Assembly (NCBI RefSeq): GCF_029227915.1
Contig: NC_079883.1
Location: forward strand, 27,280,001-27,344,000
DNA from: Hydractinia symbiolongicarpus
Lineage: Eukaryota > Cnidaria > Hydrozoa > Anthoathecata > Hydractiniidae
Direction: 5' to 3'
Length of the DNA stretch: 64,000 nucleotides
Shown here: piece after piece, positions 53,053 through 64,000 of the stretch
Layout of the letters: every line of letters begins with the position of its first letter
How positions within the stretch are numbered: position 1 is the stretch's first letter
Position numbers and translations under genes: made by a program
The notes under the pieces: model-generated
The model's input: only the letters and a program-made list of their open reading frames with translations
Told to the model about the DNA's origin: nothing
Databases searched by the model: none

Positions 53053-53619
53053 TTATTCTTTGGCATACACATGGTATCGATACTTTACACCATTCTCTTC
53101 TTGTTGTTCCTGTGATACACCATCAACTGCGATATCTTTAAAAACACTTTTATCAAATTCTGGAAAAAAGACATCACATTGGAAATCACTTTCTATTTCC
53201 GTTAAATAAATTTTTCCACAATTGGGAGAATTAATGGTATCTTTATAAACACCATAGCCTCCAATGGTAAACACACTTTCGATTTTCTCCAACATTTCTG
53301 GTTTTGATAAAAACTTGACAGCTGCATCCAGATTAGGTAGAAGGATAACATTGTCAGGAAGATCTGATGCTGATAGTGTTGTACTTAACACAACGTTCAA
53401 CCGTTTTTTCAGAGGCCGAAATTTTTCTGGAATAGAGAGGTAAGTCCTTTTACCCATTATTACTGCATTTTGTTTCTCTTGGGAAACAACTTTTGTAGTG
53501 ATATTTTGAAAATATTTAAATTCTTTGGGTAAATCCCATGGAAGCTTGTTATTCTTTCCAATGCCTCTTTTTGCATCCATAGCAGCAATACAATGTAGTT
53601 TCAATGTACTTTTTGACAT
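53053..53619 (-). CDS. DHFR: Dihydrofolate reductase, 188 aa, intronless
   Basis: This enzyme reduces dihydrofolate to tetrahydrofolate with NADPH for thymidylate and purine synthesis. The single open frame has the family length (human 187). It shows GIGKNNKLPWDLPKEFKYF near residues 19-37 (Glu33 is the active-site acid), VIMGKRTYLSIP near 53-64, LKKRLNVVLS near 70-79, and the cofactor loop TIGGYGVYK near 118-126. No key residue is missing. A possible AATAAA on the minus strand is at 52928-52933. An AG lies one base before the start codon. Vertebrate DHFR has several introns, so this is either a lineage with intron loss or an expressed retrocopy. The intact frame argues for a functional gene. 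Confidence 0.95.
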   Translation of the reverse strand: MSKSTLKLHCIAAMDAKRGIGKNNKLPWDLPKEFKYFQNITTKVVSQEKQNAVIMGKRTYLSIPEKFRPLKKRLNVVLSTTLSASDLPDNVILLPNLDAAVKFLSKPEMLEKIESVFTIGGYGVYKDTINSPNCGKIYLTEIESDFQCDVFFPEFDKSVFKDIAVDGVSQEQQEENGVKYRYHVYAKE

Positions 53620-54599
53620 TCTGAGCTTTTTAAAAAAAGTAACATATTGTAAATATGCAATGCAATGCTATCACTAAATAATAACAAATATTATCAAACT
53701 TGGAAATCTCTAAAAAGTGTAACAATGTTTAAAAAATCAATGTGATTTGCAAAATGACAAAATATGACAAAATGACTTGGATAATAAGACAAATTTAAAA
53801 TGAAATAAGAAATGCAACATGCTTGTCTTACCCACTTGTTTGTTTCTTTTATATTCAAATTTTATTACAAATCTAAAGTTTGATATTTTACCACTTCTAT
53901 TAGCTTCAGGAAATAGCAGTAATTTTTTAAAGTAATTCTTTCCTTAAAAATAATATTTTGTACATTATATAGAATAAAAGATTGTGTCTACATTTTGCCA
54001 CAATTTCTGTTCTTTTATTGAGCAGATTGTTATCAGGGTAGATTGCAATTTGGTATTTTTTTCTCCTGGCAGAGCTGACATGAAACACCTTCCGGGGAAA
54101 ATGATCTGGATGTTTTTAAGATATTCCAGTTAATATTGGGGCTTCAATTCTGCTTCTTGATTTTCCAAAACTCCATAAACAAAGTTTCATATTTTTGATG
54201 TGCAAATGAAGTCTTGTGAGTCACGTAGCGTTTTTTGAATGCTGTTTGAAATTGACATTGTGTAACTATAAATGTAAAAACAAATAGTAGTATTTTATTT
54301 AGATACACCTTGTCAGTTGTCTTGAGCAGGGACATGAAAGTTGGTTGGTTCTAGAGTGTACGCTTTCTGGCCAAATAGACTATGGTCTATTTACATGGGA
54401 TTGACCACAATATAATTTTGAGGTGTGGCCTTTGCCATAATTGAAACTGATTAATAAAACTAGCAGATATTTTAGGTGCTATTCTTGCATGATGCAAACA
54501 TTAATATAATCACAAGAGAAGTATTTATAGATAGCAAACCTGAAAACTTCGGAAAAATATTATAATTTATTATTCTGGTCAATTTTTGGTCTTTTATTT
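53620..54599. other. Intergenic region upstream of DHFR
   Basis: AT-rich, with no recognisable gene. It must contain the DHFR promoter on the minus strand. The 63-codon frame at 54144-54335 shows no family similarity. Confidence 0.5.
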
Positions 54600-56843
54600 T
54601 AAAAATTTTTCTTTTATTAACTTACAATGTTATAATTTTAATAACATATATTTTAGTTATTCTTGCTTCTCTTAGTAATCTCTATGTTTGTTGTTTTGGT
54701 TAGTTTGGATGAAAAAAATAATAGGTCTATTTTTTATAAGGAAATAAGGAATGAAATAAGGAAAAAATCTGTTCCACAATATCATGAAGGTGATTATACC
54801 AGTATGGAAAAATTATTCGATGAGCGATTTAATGAATTGATATGATATACACCAGATGTTAATCTGCAGTGGGATATATTAAGTAAAAACTCTCACGGAA
54901 GCTTGTGATAAATTTATTCCTCGCAGTAAAGTAAATAGCCAAAAGAAACACAAAGCACCTTTGGACAGAAATGCATTAGCCAAACTAAGAAAAAAGCATA
55001 AGTTGTGGAAAAAATATTTACAAACAAGGGATGGACAGGATTATTTAGAATACCATAAAATAAGCAATCAACTCAGAAATTTAACAAGAAAATGTGTTAA
55101 AGCCACAGAAAAGTCTATATCTAAAGCTGCTAAGAAAAACCCAAAACAGTTCTGGAAACATGTTAACAACAAGCGCAAATCTAAATCAGAAATACCCAGT
55201 TTAAAAAGAACTGATGGTAAATTAGCTGAGTCAAGTAAAGAAAAAGCCGACACTTTATCAGAATTCTTTGCAAGTGTATTTACATCAGAACCACCAGGGA
55301 CTTGGACGCCAAAGAATAAACCAAACATTGTGAATAGTCTTAGTATTACCATAACAGAAAAAATGGTGTATGACAAGTTACGTAACCTCAATATTTCTAA
55401 GTCCCCTGGACCCGACAATATGCATCCACGTGTATTGAAAGAGCTTGCAGATGTATTAACGCCAGCAATAACTGAAATTTTTAACAATTCCTTGAGATCT
55501 GCAACTGTACCTGAGAAATGGAAGTATGCTAATATTAGTGCTATATTCAAAAAAGGAGACAAGAACTTACCAACAAACTACCGTCCTGTAAGTTTAACAT
55601 CAATTTTATATAAAATCCTTGAATCATTTATTAAAGATGCACTTGTGAAATTTTTGGTAGATAATGGTTTGTTGTCTAATAAGCAATATGGGTTTATATC
55701 TGGAAAATCCACAGTACTACAGCTAATCAAAGTTTTGGATAAGTGGACTGAGATTCTTGATAGAGGGAGAGCAGTAGATGTAATTTATTGTGATTTTATG
55801 AAAGCCTTTGATAAAGTACCACACAATAGGTTGATAGCAATACTTCAGTTTTATCAAGTCGATTGTTCCATTATATCGTGGGTCAAGGACTTTCTATCAA
55901 ACCGATTCCAACGCGTGGTGGATAAATGGTGAAGAGTCAGACTGGGCTGAAGTGATTAGTGGGGTTCCACAGGAATCTGTGTTAGGACCAATTTTGTTTG
56001 TGATTTACATCAATACCATAATACAGGAAGTTCAATACTCGGATATATTCTTATTTGCTGATGATAATAAATTATTTCGTGAAATATTTTCGAGTGAGGA
56101 CTCTCGCAAACTACAAGAAGATCTAAATAGTATAGTGCAGTGGTCTAATAATACCCTGTTGAAATTTCATCCAGATAAATGTGTTGCAATGAGAATAACT
56201 ACAAAAAATAGACTATCAAGTCCATGCAATTACGTTATGAATGGTTCCGCCCTTAGAAATACAAGTTGTGAAGAAGATCTTGGTGTATTAATAGATAACC
56301 ATCTAACATTTTCAAACCACATTTCATCAAAGGTTAAAAAAGCAAATCAGATTATGGGCTTGATTCAAAGGACATTTGACTATATGAATAATGAAAACTT
56401 TGTCTTGTTGTTCACATCCCTTGTCAGACCACTATGCTAACACAGTATGGTGTACATTCTTGAAAAAGGACATGTTGATTGTGGAAAACGTACAACGTAG
56501 AGCTACGAAAATGCTCCCAGGTATGAAGGATTTAACATATGATGAAAGGCTCAGGTTACTGAAACTTCCCTCATTATTCTACAGAAGATATCGAGCAGAT
56601 ATGATTGAGACATTCAAGATAACTAATAATGTTTATGACGAAGCTGTTACTGAGAACTTGTTATTGCCAAAATTGTCTAACACCAGAGGACACGATAAAG
56701 CACTTTTTAAAAGAAGCTGTAACTTGGATTTGCGAAAGTTCTCATTCATGAATCGTGTAGTGACTTTATGGAATTCTTTACCTGAGGACACAGTGTCATG
56801 TAACACAGTGAATCAATTTAAAATGAAGCTAGACAAATTATGA
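54600..56843 (+). pseudogene. CR1-like LINE, 5'-truncated ORF2 with frame breaks
   Basis: The sequence encodes the end of an endonuclease-RT linker, then RT blocks: NYRPVSLTSILYKILESFI near 55577-55633, YGFISGKST near 55687, VIYCDFMKAFDKVPHNRL near 55779-55832, GVPQESVLGPILF near 55961-55999 and the catalytic FADD near 56054. A C-terminal region with VENVQRRATKMLPG follows. Breaks are a stop after 54841, a frameshift near 55930-55960 and another near 56430-56440. The endonuclease domain is missing. The RT core is well preserved, so the insertion is relatively young but dead. Confidence 0.9.
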
Positions 56844-58394
56844 TGTCTTATAAAGACCAATTATATTATTATGATCTGGATATTACTAATTTCATATATT
56901 AGATAGGGAGGAGTGTCTTTGTGAATGGGGTGTTTGAACAATTTTTTTTTTCTTTTTTTTTTCTTGAGATTAACCTCACTAATTTTGTTATTATCATACT
57001 CTTTTCTTGTTTGTTTGTGTTTGTTTGATTGTTTTGCGATCATTATTTTTTTTTTTTTTTAAATTTTATTTATAATCAAAAGCAAAGTTAAATATTTTAC
57101 CAATTACATTTTAAAAAGTATTAAAAATTTAAAATCATATTATTTCATGCCTGGTACACAGATGTATTCGAAATCGCAGTTTAAATGTATTTACTCAAAT
57201 TGACTGAGAAGCCTCCTTGTTCAATTGCTTTTAGGTAGCTGCTATAAGGTTTATTCAAATCTTATCCATGTTCTTTACCGAGCTTCCATTCTTGTCCAGG
57301 GAGTTTATTATTTAATTATTTTTATTTTCTGTTGTTGTTTTTTTTGTTTTGTTTTTTTTTATCTATTTATTATGAGCTGACCCTAGAGGTTGTTGTAACC
57401 TGAAATTATTGTTGGAATACACTATATATACTATAATAATTGTGTCCTCTGGATGATGTCAAGGTTCTCAGTAAAAATAAATCCACAATTTTGGAAGTAA
57501 AAATTCTTATGGTGAGCATATTTTACAGTACATCTTAAATATAAGTTTGCATGTGCACTATAGTTATCATCTTCACATAAAACTTTCCAGGGTGTCATTG
57601 TTATTGTTAACTTATTGTTAAATACTACATGGGCTATTTTTTATGTAGAAAATAATACATGTCACGTTATCAGAACCCAGTAATATTTTCCTAGTTCATA
57701 GCAGACTAGAGATTGGAAGCCCACTTGTTGGTCCATGATAATTGAGAGCCCAGAAATTTTTTCCATGATCTTTAGACGCAAATTTTAGTATTTTCCACAG
57801 TGGTTTAATTTAATTAGAAGTGGTTATAAACGGCTTCGTTTTTGCAATCATTTTAACGCCATATTGGTGTTTCCAATTTTCACTGGACTGTAATTATTGT
57901 CCACACTGTGACCACACTGTGACCTATATACAAACCTTGTGATTGTGAAGCAAACTCCATAACGTCTAGGCCAAAAGCAAAGTTTTGAAGTTTAATAATA
58001 ACGATCTAATCTGTAATTACAAGTCACAGCCATCATGACATCACAACCACAAACATTTAAATCTTTAATTATTTCATGAACTAAAAAAACTTAAAAAAAG
58101 ACCAAAAGACTTAAATAAGGAACTTTTTATTCTCTAGCTAAGGTTGTAATTCTAATGTTAGTTGTAGAAAAAGCAAAAGCTTTGAAAAATTATAAATAGA
58201 GTTTTCTTATGGACGAACAAATGCAATAGCCCTCACCCTTTTTTAGCCTATTTCTTTCTACAGAAACATTGTTGAGGCTTTAAACTATTATTGTTCTGCC
58301 ATTATGTTTTTTGCCCGGATTATGTCGTGGTGACCGGTTTATGAACGCTGATATAATAGCTGCATGTAGGCGCTGTGATTGGCATTTTTACGAC

Positions 58395-58524
58395 GTAATT
58401 TTTCTTTGCAAGATAAAATACCATTGAAAACTAGGCATGGCGAAAAAAAAAGTCTTAACATAATTTTTCTCTGCGAGATAAAAGACCAATGAAAACTAAC
58501 AAGGCATACCAAAAATAGTCTTGG
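58395..58524. repeat. Tandem duplication, two units of about 65 bp
   Basis: TAATTTTTCTTTGCAAGATA followed by AAATACCATTGAAAACTA is repeated as TAATTTTTCTCTGCGAGATA followed by AAAGACCAATGAAAACTA. Confidence 0.85.
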
Positions 58525-59449
58525 CGTAATTCTTAGTATAAACTCTTCTTGTGAGTACATTTCAACAACATATACTTTGAAGTAACTAAATTTAACGGAA
58601 CTAAATTTAACGGAACTAGATTTTGCGGATGGGTGGTCTTATTTTTATTTTTCCCGAGAATTGAACTCTGAGGATGACATAAATTATTAAACTTGCGGAT
58701 CCCCAAACTTAGTTTCTACGAAATTTTGTTTCATTTGAGAACAACAACTTTCCCCAAGGCTATTTGCTTATCACAAATGAAATAAAAGCCGATCGGCCCC
58801 CATTATGTTTGTTTTATAAGTGAGAAACTGTACAGTTAACAATGGATTTGTGTTGATTTCGTGTTATGATACTATACATTCGTTTCGTGTTCAATATGTA
58901 TGTTACAAGCATGTTTTATTGTTCTTTTATGGTGTATTGCGTAATTAACTTGTGTTTTATGTTCGTGTCTCAAGTGTGCTATTTTTATTTATAGAATTTA
59001 CATATGCAGTTTTTTCGCGTTTCCTGATTCATTCCCCCTTAAAAAGACAAAATAACAAGTTTAAGTCAAATTTCAAATACAAAAGTTACAAAGTTTCGTT
59101 TTATCAAATTTCAAATAATTTGATTCTGTTAAAGAAGTTCAAGAAAGTTAAACAAACCCGAAAGAACAGTTGGTATACATTTATTTAGTTATTATTCATT
59201 TCAAATTTAAGTGTTGTGTTTTTTTCGTATTTCATATTTTCTGTGTATTTATTTTCGTTTGAACCTTCTTTGACGCAAAAAGTTACAAACAATTCTATCA
59301 GGGTTTTTTGTCATTCCGCGAAAACTTAACAGAAATAATATAAAAGTGTTGTACACTAGCAGGCCTGCCCCGATTATGTTTGTTTTATAACTGCCAAATA
59401 ATATTTTTTAACTGTCGTACATAAGCAGCGTCCTGATTAGTATTTCTGT

Positions 59450-59465
59450 CCTGTTTATAAACAGG
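59450..59465. repeat. Perfect 16-bp palindrome CCTGTTTATAAACAGG
   Basis: It lies within a wider region (about 59360-59515) that repeats GATTATGTTTGTTTTATAA-like and AGATTATG/TCATAATC motifs in both orientations, probably a decayed palindromic MITE. A related CATTATGTTTGTTTTATAA occurs near 58802. Confidence 0.6.
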
Positions 59466-61244
59466 GCAAGCCACCGTACATAATCTGGGCAGCGTTCATA
59501 ATCAAGGCAGGAACATTATTGAGAGTGTAGATGATTAACTTCTGATTGACATAGCTAAATTTATCTAAAATTGTAATCATACCTTTGTGCAAAGAGACAG
59601 ACTGAAAAGAACCTCACTTTACCTAGCGTCCGCATCTTTTTGCCAGCCATGAATTTGTTAAAGCCAAAAGGGCTTACTGCGAAAAATGTAAACATTGAAA
59701 AAGGTCTATTACTTACCCGCCAGTTTCTTGACAGCCTGGTATTGTCCAGTTAGCAGAAACAAAGCACTGCACAGACCCCAAACTTTGTATAATACATTTT
59801 ACCTTCTGTGCTTAACCTTATGCAATATTTTGGAATGGAATATGGCATATAGCTAATTTCTTGGAAAGTTTATGATGGCAAATGAAAGGTTCGCCGCTTT
59901 TGTTTTGCACACGGCAGGTTAAAACGTCAATATTGACCTCACGTAAAAACTTCACGAAAAGTATTTTTAAAACATAAAATTTTTGAAAAGAAGACCGTAA
60001 AATATAATATTATATATTTACTTATTTATGTATAATATAAAATAAATAATTTTTAATGTAATACATTATTTAATATTTTAAAAAATTATTATTTCTAATA
60101 TCTTCAATAATTTATTTGACATTTATCTTACGCTCTGAACAAAATACTATAGCTATGCATAACATAATCTAGTCTGTCTTTTGCACACCTACCCTAATGA
60201 AGTTGTTGTCGTTTTGATTTCATGAGGCCTTTTTGTATCTCGTCGTTGGTAAATGACATGAGGTGCGTATATGCTTATACGTTACTAACTGGCTTATCCT
60301 TTTTACTAGTAAATCCACGCAATTTTTAAAGAAATTTAAATTGAGACCAGCCTAGTTAGTAGCTAGCTAGCTTCCTAGCTACACACGTGAATGATTCTGG
60401 GAGGAGACGGGGGACTACTGGCCGTGCCGCATTGGGAGAAAAGTACCCTTTTGTGAAATGATTTGTTAAAAAAAAAATTAGCAGAACTCTATTTTGTGGT
60501 CCTTTTTTGTGGATTTGACTAAAAAAAAACGATTGGAAGCTACTCTACTATTCTCGGATTCGGGTTAACATTATCAAATTTTAAAAAAGAAAACAAGGAA
60601 CTTTTGAGAAAAGTGAGTGACATATTTGGATTTATCAGCAAAAATTATATAAAATAGGAAATTTAGAATACCAAAATATTATTAGAACAGGATTTATTGC
60701 AATTTAAAGTAAATTTTATAAGAGTTTGACCATAATATCTAACTGCGGTGAAAATTTTTCACTGGAATTAATTTGTGTGGTCATTTCTTTATACAGCATC
60801 AAAAGTTTGGCTACTAATAGATGACTTGCTGAGGCAAATTTCCGTAAATTGTTGTTTTGATTGTACTGCGCATGCGCGAATTCTCGGCAGGCAAAAAGCA
60901 TTGTAGCGCAAGCGATAACTCTTCAGTCACAAAGCTTTGCACAGCATGAACGTCATTGAAATGGAATTTTCTGTATAAACTTAGTGTATAAACTTGAAAT
61001 TTTGCACATTTACATAAATTTTTGTGCTGAATTTAAATATGTTTGTCATTTTTGTTAAAAATGATCAGAAAATTTCAAGAATGTTAACCTGGATCCGAGA
61101 ATTTATTTGTTCTTTGAACTTATCCCCCACCCCTGGCTGATTGTCATTTATCTAGCTGCTGCTATACCCACAGTCTTGCCTCATAATGAAATAAAAGTTA
61201 GCATATTTAAATTTAATTTTGTAACAGTGATCATGAAAAAAAAA

Positions 61245-61340
61245 TTGTTATAATAATAATAATAATAATAAATATTTAAAGTGGCTAGCCCAGAAAATCA
61301 CAAAAACCTATAGTTAGTGGATTGTTTCCACTGGGGGCCA
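61245..61340 (+). repeat. Dispersed repeat, copy B (about 95 bp)
   Basis: Inverted partner of 33211-33306, with an (AAT)n tail followed by AAATATTTAAAGTGGCTAGC and CCAGAAAATCACAAAAACCT. Confidence 0.75.
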
Positions 61341-62330
61341 TGTATTGTTTTATTTTTGCATCAAGAACAATGGACATGCGCACGCAAGTGAACAGGCAAA
61401 AAATATATACAACAGACTGCGACAATGAATAATGTAAAGTGTAAAAAAAAACTGACGCTAAAATTAGTTATGTCTGCTCTTAAACAGAGAAGATATATAA
61501 TAGTTTAGAAAAAAACAATTCCAATACACTTCTCGATAATTTGGGACAACTAACACTCCATTGCGGCTTATTTTGCGATTGGAGGAGGTAAGCATCACAC
61601 TTTTAGAAGAGTTTATTAAGGAGAAAAAAAACATGTTTTTTGTGATAACTTTTTTTGCCGCGTTTCGTTTTTAATGAAGAGTACACATAAGTTGTATCTT
61701 ATTATACACATTTCACAGTTATCATGATATATAGTAATATACCAGGTAGTGGTTTCAAAACACGCAGAGGTTACTGAGCAGAAATTGAAGCAACAAACAT
61801 GTTTGCTAGCCCATGCGGTGGCTATTTTTGTTAAAAGAAAAGGTCGTTTTCAGTTTTAATTTTAGTTATTGTCTTCTAAATTGGTTTTAAGATGATTAGT
61901 ACGGTGCAACTAGTTGTACAGATAACTTGAGTTTGATAAAATATGGGTGTGTTATTTTTACTCAACTGTGAAATCAATCAATCAAAGAACGTATATTTCG
62001 ATAGACACTCAAAAAAATAATGAAAAAACAAATTACATGGCCTATGGATAAATTATAGAGTATCTATCCTGGAATATCAATACTGTTAGCAAGCTATTGA
62101 GTCATATTAGTAACCAGGAACAATACAAACATTAAACAACACATTACGTCACATGACATTACAGGACAGGACAAACAGAAAGTAGCTGTTCTTAATAATA
62201 AAACGTCAATATATATGCATGTTTAAATAACTGGCTAAGTTAGAGAAAAAAAATAATAAATAAAAATAAAAAAAATAAAATAGCAAGCATAATCAATATA
62301 TAATGTACCAACCACGGAGATACACTCTAA

Positions 62331-63095
62331 CTAGTTAATCAGTGTTTTCTTCAGGGTAGATTTGAGCTTATTTTCAGTCAAGTCAAGAAGTTTTATACTT
62401 GGACATTTATCATGACAAAATTGCCATTACAGAACGGCTTGATGACGTATAGACTTCGTACGAAAACTACTAGTCCGAACAAGTTTAAAATTAGTGAGTC
62501 CACGAGAATTAGCCCTGGTATTATGGGAGTGGGAGAAGTCAACTGCCAAGAGGAGAAGGAGCCTTCTGATGATAAATACGATGAATTAAAAGAGCATTTT
62601 GAAAATGAATAAGATCGGTAAATTTCATTAATCCTAGTTGAGTAAATAAAGGATTAGCAGAAGCAAAGTAATTAGAAAAGGTAGTCAATCGGATAGCAGA
62701 GTTTAGCAAGGTAACAATCTTCTTAATAATTAAGTTTACTGATTGTCCCCAGATTACGGAACAGTAGATAAGATGAGAATGAAAAAGAGCATAGTAGATA
62801 GAGAGTGAAACATCTTTTGGAACCAAGTGTCTTAGTTTGGCTATGATTACATTAGCCCTTCTTAGTTTTGAAGCTACAGTATCAATCTGCGGCTTCCAAG
62901 TTAGGTTAGAGTCTAGAAGTATTCCTAGGTATTTAATAGAGTTGCTTTGAAATAATCTTTCACCTCCTATAGTAAGTTGGAATTCCTGATCCATGGGCTT
63001 AGAGGCGTGTATAAAAATAATGTATTTCGTTTTTGTGGCATTTAAGGCAATTTTATTGGCATTAAGCCAGTGCCAAAGGAGTTTTAAATTTGAAA
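62331..63095 (-). pseudogene. 3' fragment of a second LINE (RT C-terminal region)
   Basis: The minus-strand reading gives LLWHWLNANKIALNATKTKY, then an open frame (62994-62539) with SIKYLGILLDSNLTWKPQID and LIYCSVIWGQ, typical of the region after the RT domain in CR1/L2-type ORF2. A second frame continues to SSFRTKSIRHQ and KLLDLTENKLKSTLKKTLIN with a stop at 62331. It is a 5'-truncated, frame-broken copy of a different family from the LINE at 54.6 kb. Confidence 0.8.
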
Positions 63096-63757
63096 AGGTG
63101 TATTATTAATGGTTCCTGAAAATTTAAAAGAAATTGATACAAAGGAAGTTAAAAAACTGGAGAAAACACGCTTTTGTCTCTAACAAACTGTCATAAAAAC
63201 ACGTTTTTTACCTCCTTTCCGATATTGTAAAACGATGGGAGTCGTAGGAACGCAAGTACAATTGCATTATCGTTAAGGTGTATTTATTTTCAACCCTATA
63301 TTCCTAAAAATCCATAAATTAGCATAAAGATTCAATTTGGCTATGCAGTTCTTTTTTCTTTCTTGTCAGGATGCGTGCACATATATATGGAATTTCGTAA
63401 ACATTTGCAACTCGTCTATCTATCATGTGGATCACTTCTCTTTTTACCAGTGCTACTTCTCTTTCTGGTCACAATACAATATTAGGATAATGGTGATAAT
63501 TTGATGGTATATGCTATACATGCTATTTCAAAACCTTGAAATATATGCCTAGCCTATCATGAGAATTGTTTCCTTTGATTTTGCGATACAACAAAAATTA
63601 ATACTACACAGGTTGTTTCCATCTCTTTCCTTTTTGTGCATAGCCACAGTGAGAAGGAAAAGGTGAAAACCACTTTCTTCCAACCTGCTAAAAATGTCCC
63701 AAATTTAGTTCTGTGTCTCATTGTAGACTAAGTTGAATTTTTTTTTAGAAGTCAATA
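63096..63757. other. Region upstream of LTV1
   Basis: AT-rich with no gene. It ends in a T-rich tract and acceptor-like TTTTTTAG (AG at 63747-63748), nine bases before the LTV1 start codon. Confidence 0.55.
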
Positions 63758-64000
63758 ATGGGGAAGAAAAAGAAACAATTTATCGACAAAAAAAGTGCCC
63801 AAAAATTCAATCTTGTTCACAGAAGTCAAAGAGATCCATTGCAGGCAGATGAAGACAGTGCACAACATGTCCTTGTTCCAGCAAATAAAAATCAGGAACT
63901 AAATGAACTTGAAGGTACATCAGCAAGTGATGTTCATTCTAGAGAAGAACATTTAAAATATGGCATATACTATGATGATGATTATGACTATTTACAACAT
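63758..64000 (+). CDS. LTV1: LTV1 ribosome biogenesis factor, N-terminal part (runs off the window)
   Basis: LTV1 is a conserved assembly factor of the small ribosomal subunit and acts in late pre-40S maturation. The 81 visible residues start MGKKKKQFIDKK, then FNLVHRSQRDPLQADED, and end YGIYYDDDYDYLQH. These match the human LTV1 N terminus (KKKPFIEKKKAVSFHLVHRS, then QRDPLAADE, then FFDDDYDYLQH) at the expected spacing. The start is set by this alignment. The frame is still open at the window edge, so length and exon structure beyond this point are unknown. Confidence 0.95.
   Translation, partial: MGKKKKQFIDKKSAQKFNLVHRSQRDPLQADEDSAQHVLVPANKNQELNELEGTSASDVHSREEHLKYGIYYDDDYDYLQH

Larger units (their letters stand above)
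56844..62330. other. Intergenic region, AT-rich, no gene seen
   Basis: It begins with what may be the 3' UTR of the LINE (T-rich runs at 56940-57060 and 57335-57360). It includes a local duplication at 58395-58524, a palindrome at 59450 and a dispersed repeat copy at 61245. Open frames at 58952-59188 and 60716-60901 have no family resemblance. Confidence 0.6.

Noticed and set aside
55068-55562. A 164-codon minus-strand frame
   Set aside because: It is the antisense shadow of the LINE reverse-transcriptase frame.
62412-62612. A 66-codon plus-strand frame
   Set aside because: It is antisense to the LINE fragment at 62331-63095.

Overview
This is a eukaryotic, AT-rich animal genome window. It is most likely from a cnidarian, and I would guess a hydrozoan. 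The reasons are compact multi-exon genes with GT-AG introns, clear metazoan orthologues, many small DNA transposons and a Helitron, and splice-acceptor-like AG sites just upstream of several start codons, as expected if spliced-leader trans-splicing is used. The species assignment is inference. Exon models were built by hand from splice sites, reading phase and family similarity, and the phases of all multi-exon models close exactly.

Layout. 1-11.6 kb, plus strand: a single-coding-exon BBS10-like chaperonin followed by a triokinase/dihydroxyacetone kinase (TKFC), which carries a duplicated, probably mutually exclusive, exon 2. 13.9-22.6 kb, minus strand: the complete MOK protein kinase. It is head-to-head with PSMA3 (proteasome alpha-3, 23.0-31.5 kb, plus) across a 379-bp shared promoter, and three copies of one MITE family surround that promoter. 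31.5-36.7 kb: repeat-rich intergenic DNA. 36.8-37.9 kb: an intronless triple-RRM protein with a presequence-like N terminus. 38-41 kb: intergenic, with a 31-bp satellite that has a 93-bp higher-order period. 41.1-52.3 kb, minus strand: a 13-exon pentameric ligand-gated ion channel (pLGIC) lacking the Cys-loop cysteines, with a secreted cysteine-rich N-terminal domain and a long C-terminal tail. Its 4.7-kb intron contains a possible small nested gene with an MGC acylation motif. 53.1-53.6 kb, minus strand: intronless DHFR. 54.6-56.9 kb: a broken CR1-like LINE. 57-62.3 kb: intergenic. 62.3-63.1 kb: a LINE fragment. 63.76 kb to the end: the first coding exon of LTV1.

The genes do not form one pathway. 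BBS10 and MOK both belong to ciliary biology, while TKFC and DHFR are metabolic. PSMA3 is a core proteasome subunit and LTV1 a 40S assembly factor. The observations most worth following are the TKFC alternative exon pair, the cysteine-rich pLGIC, the nested acylated micro-gene, a possible alternative PSMA3 last exon, and the transposon structures.
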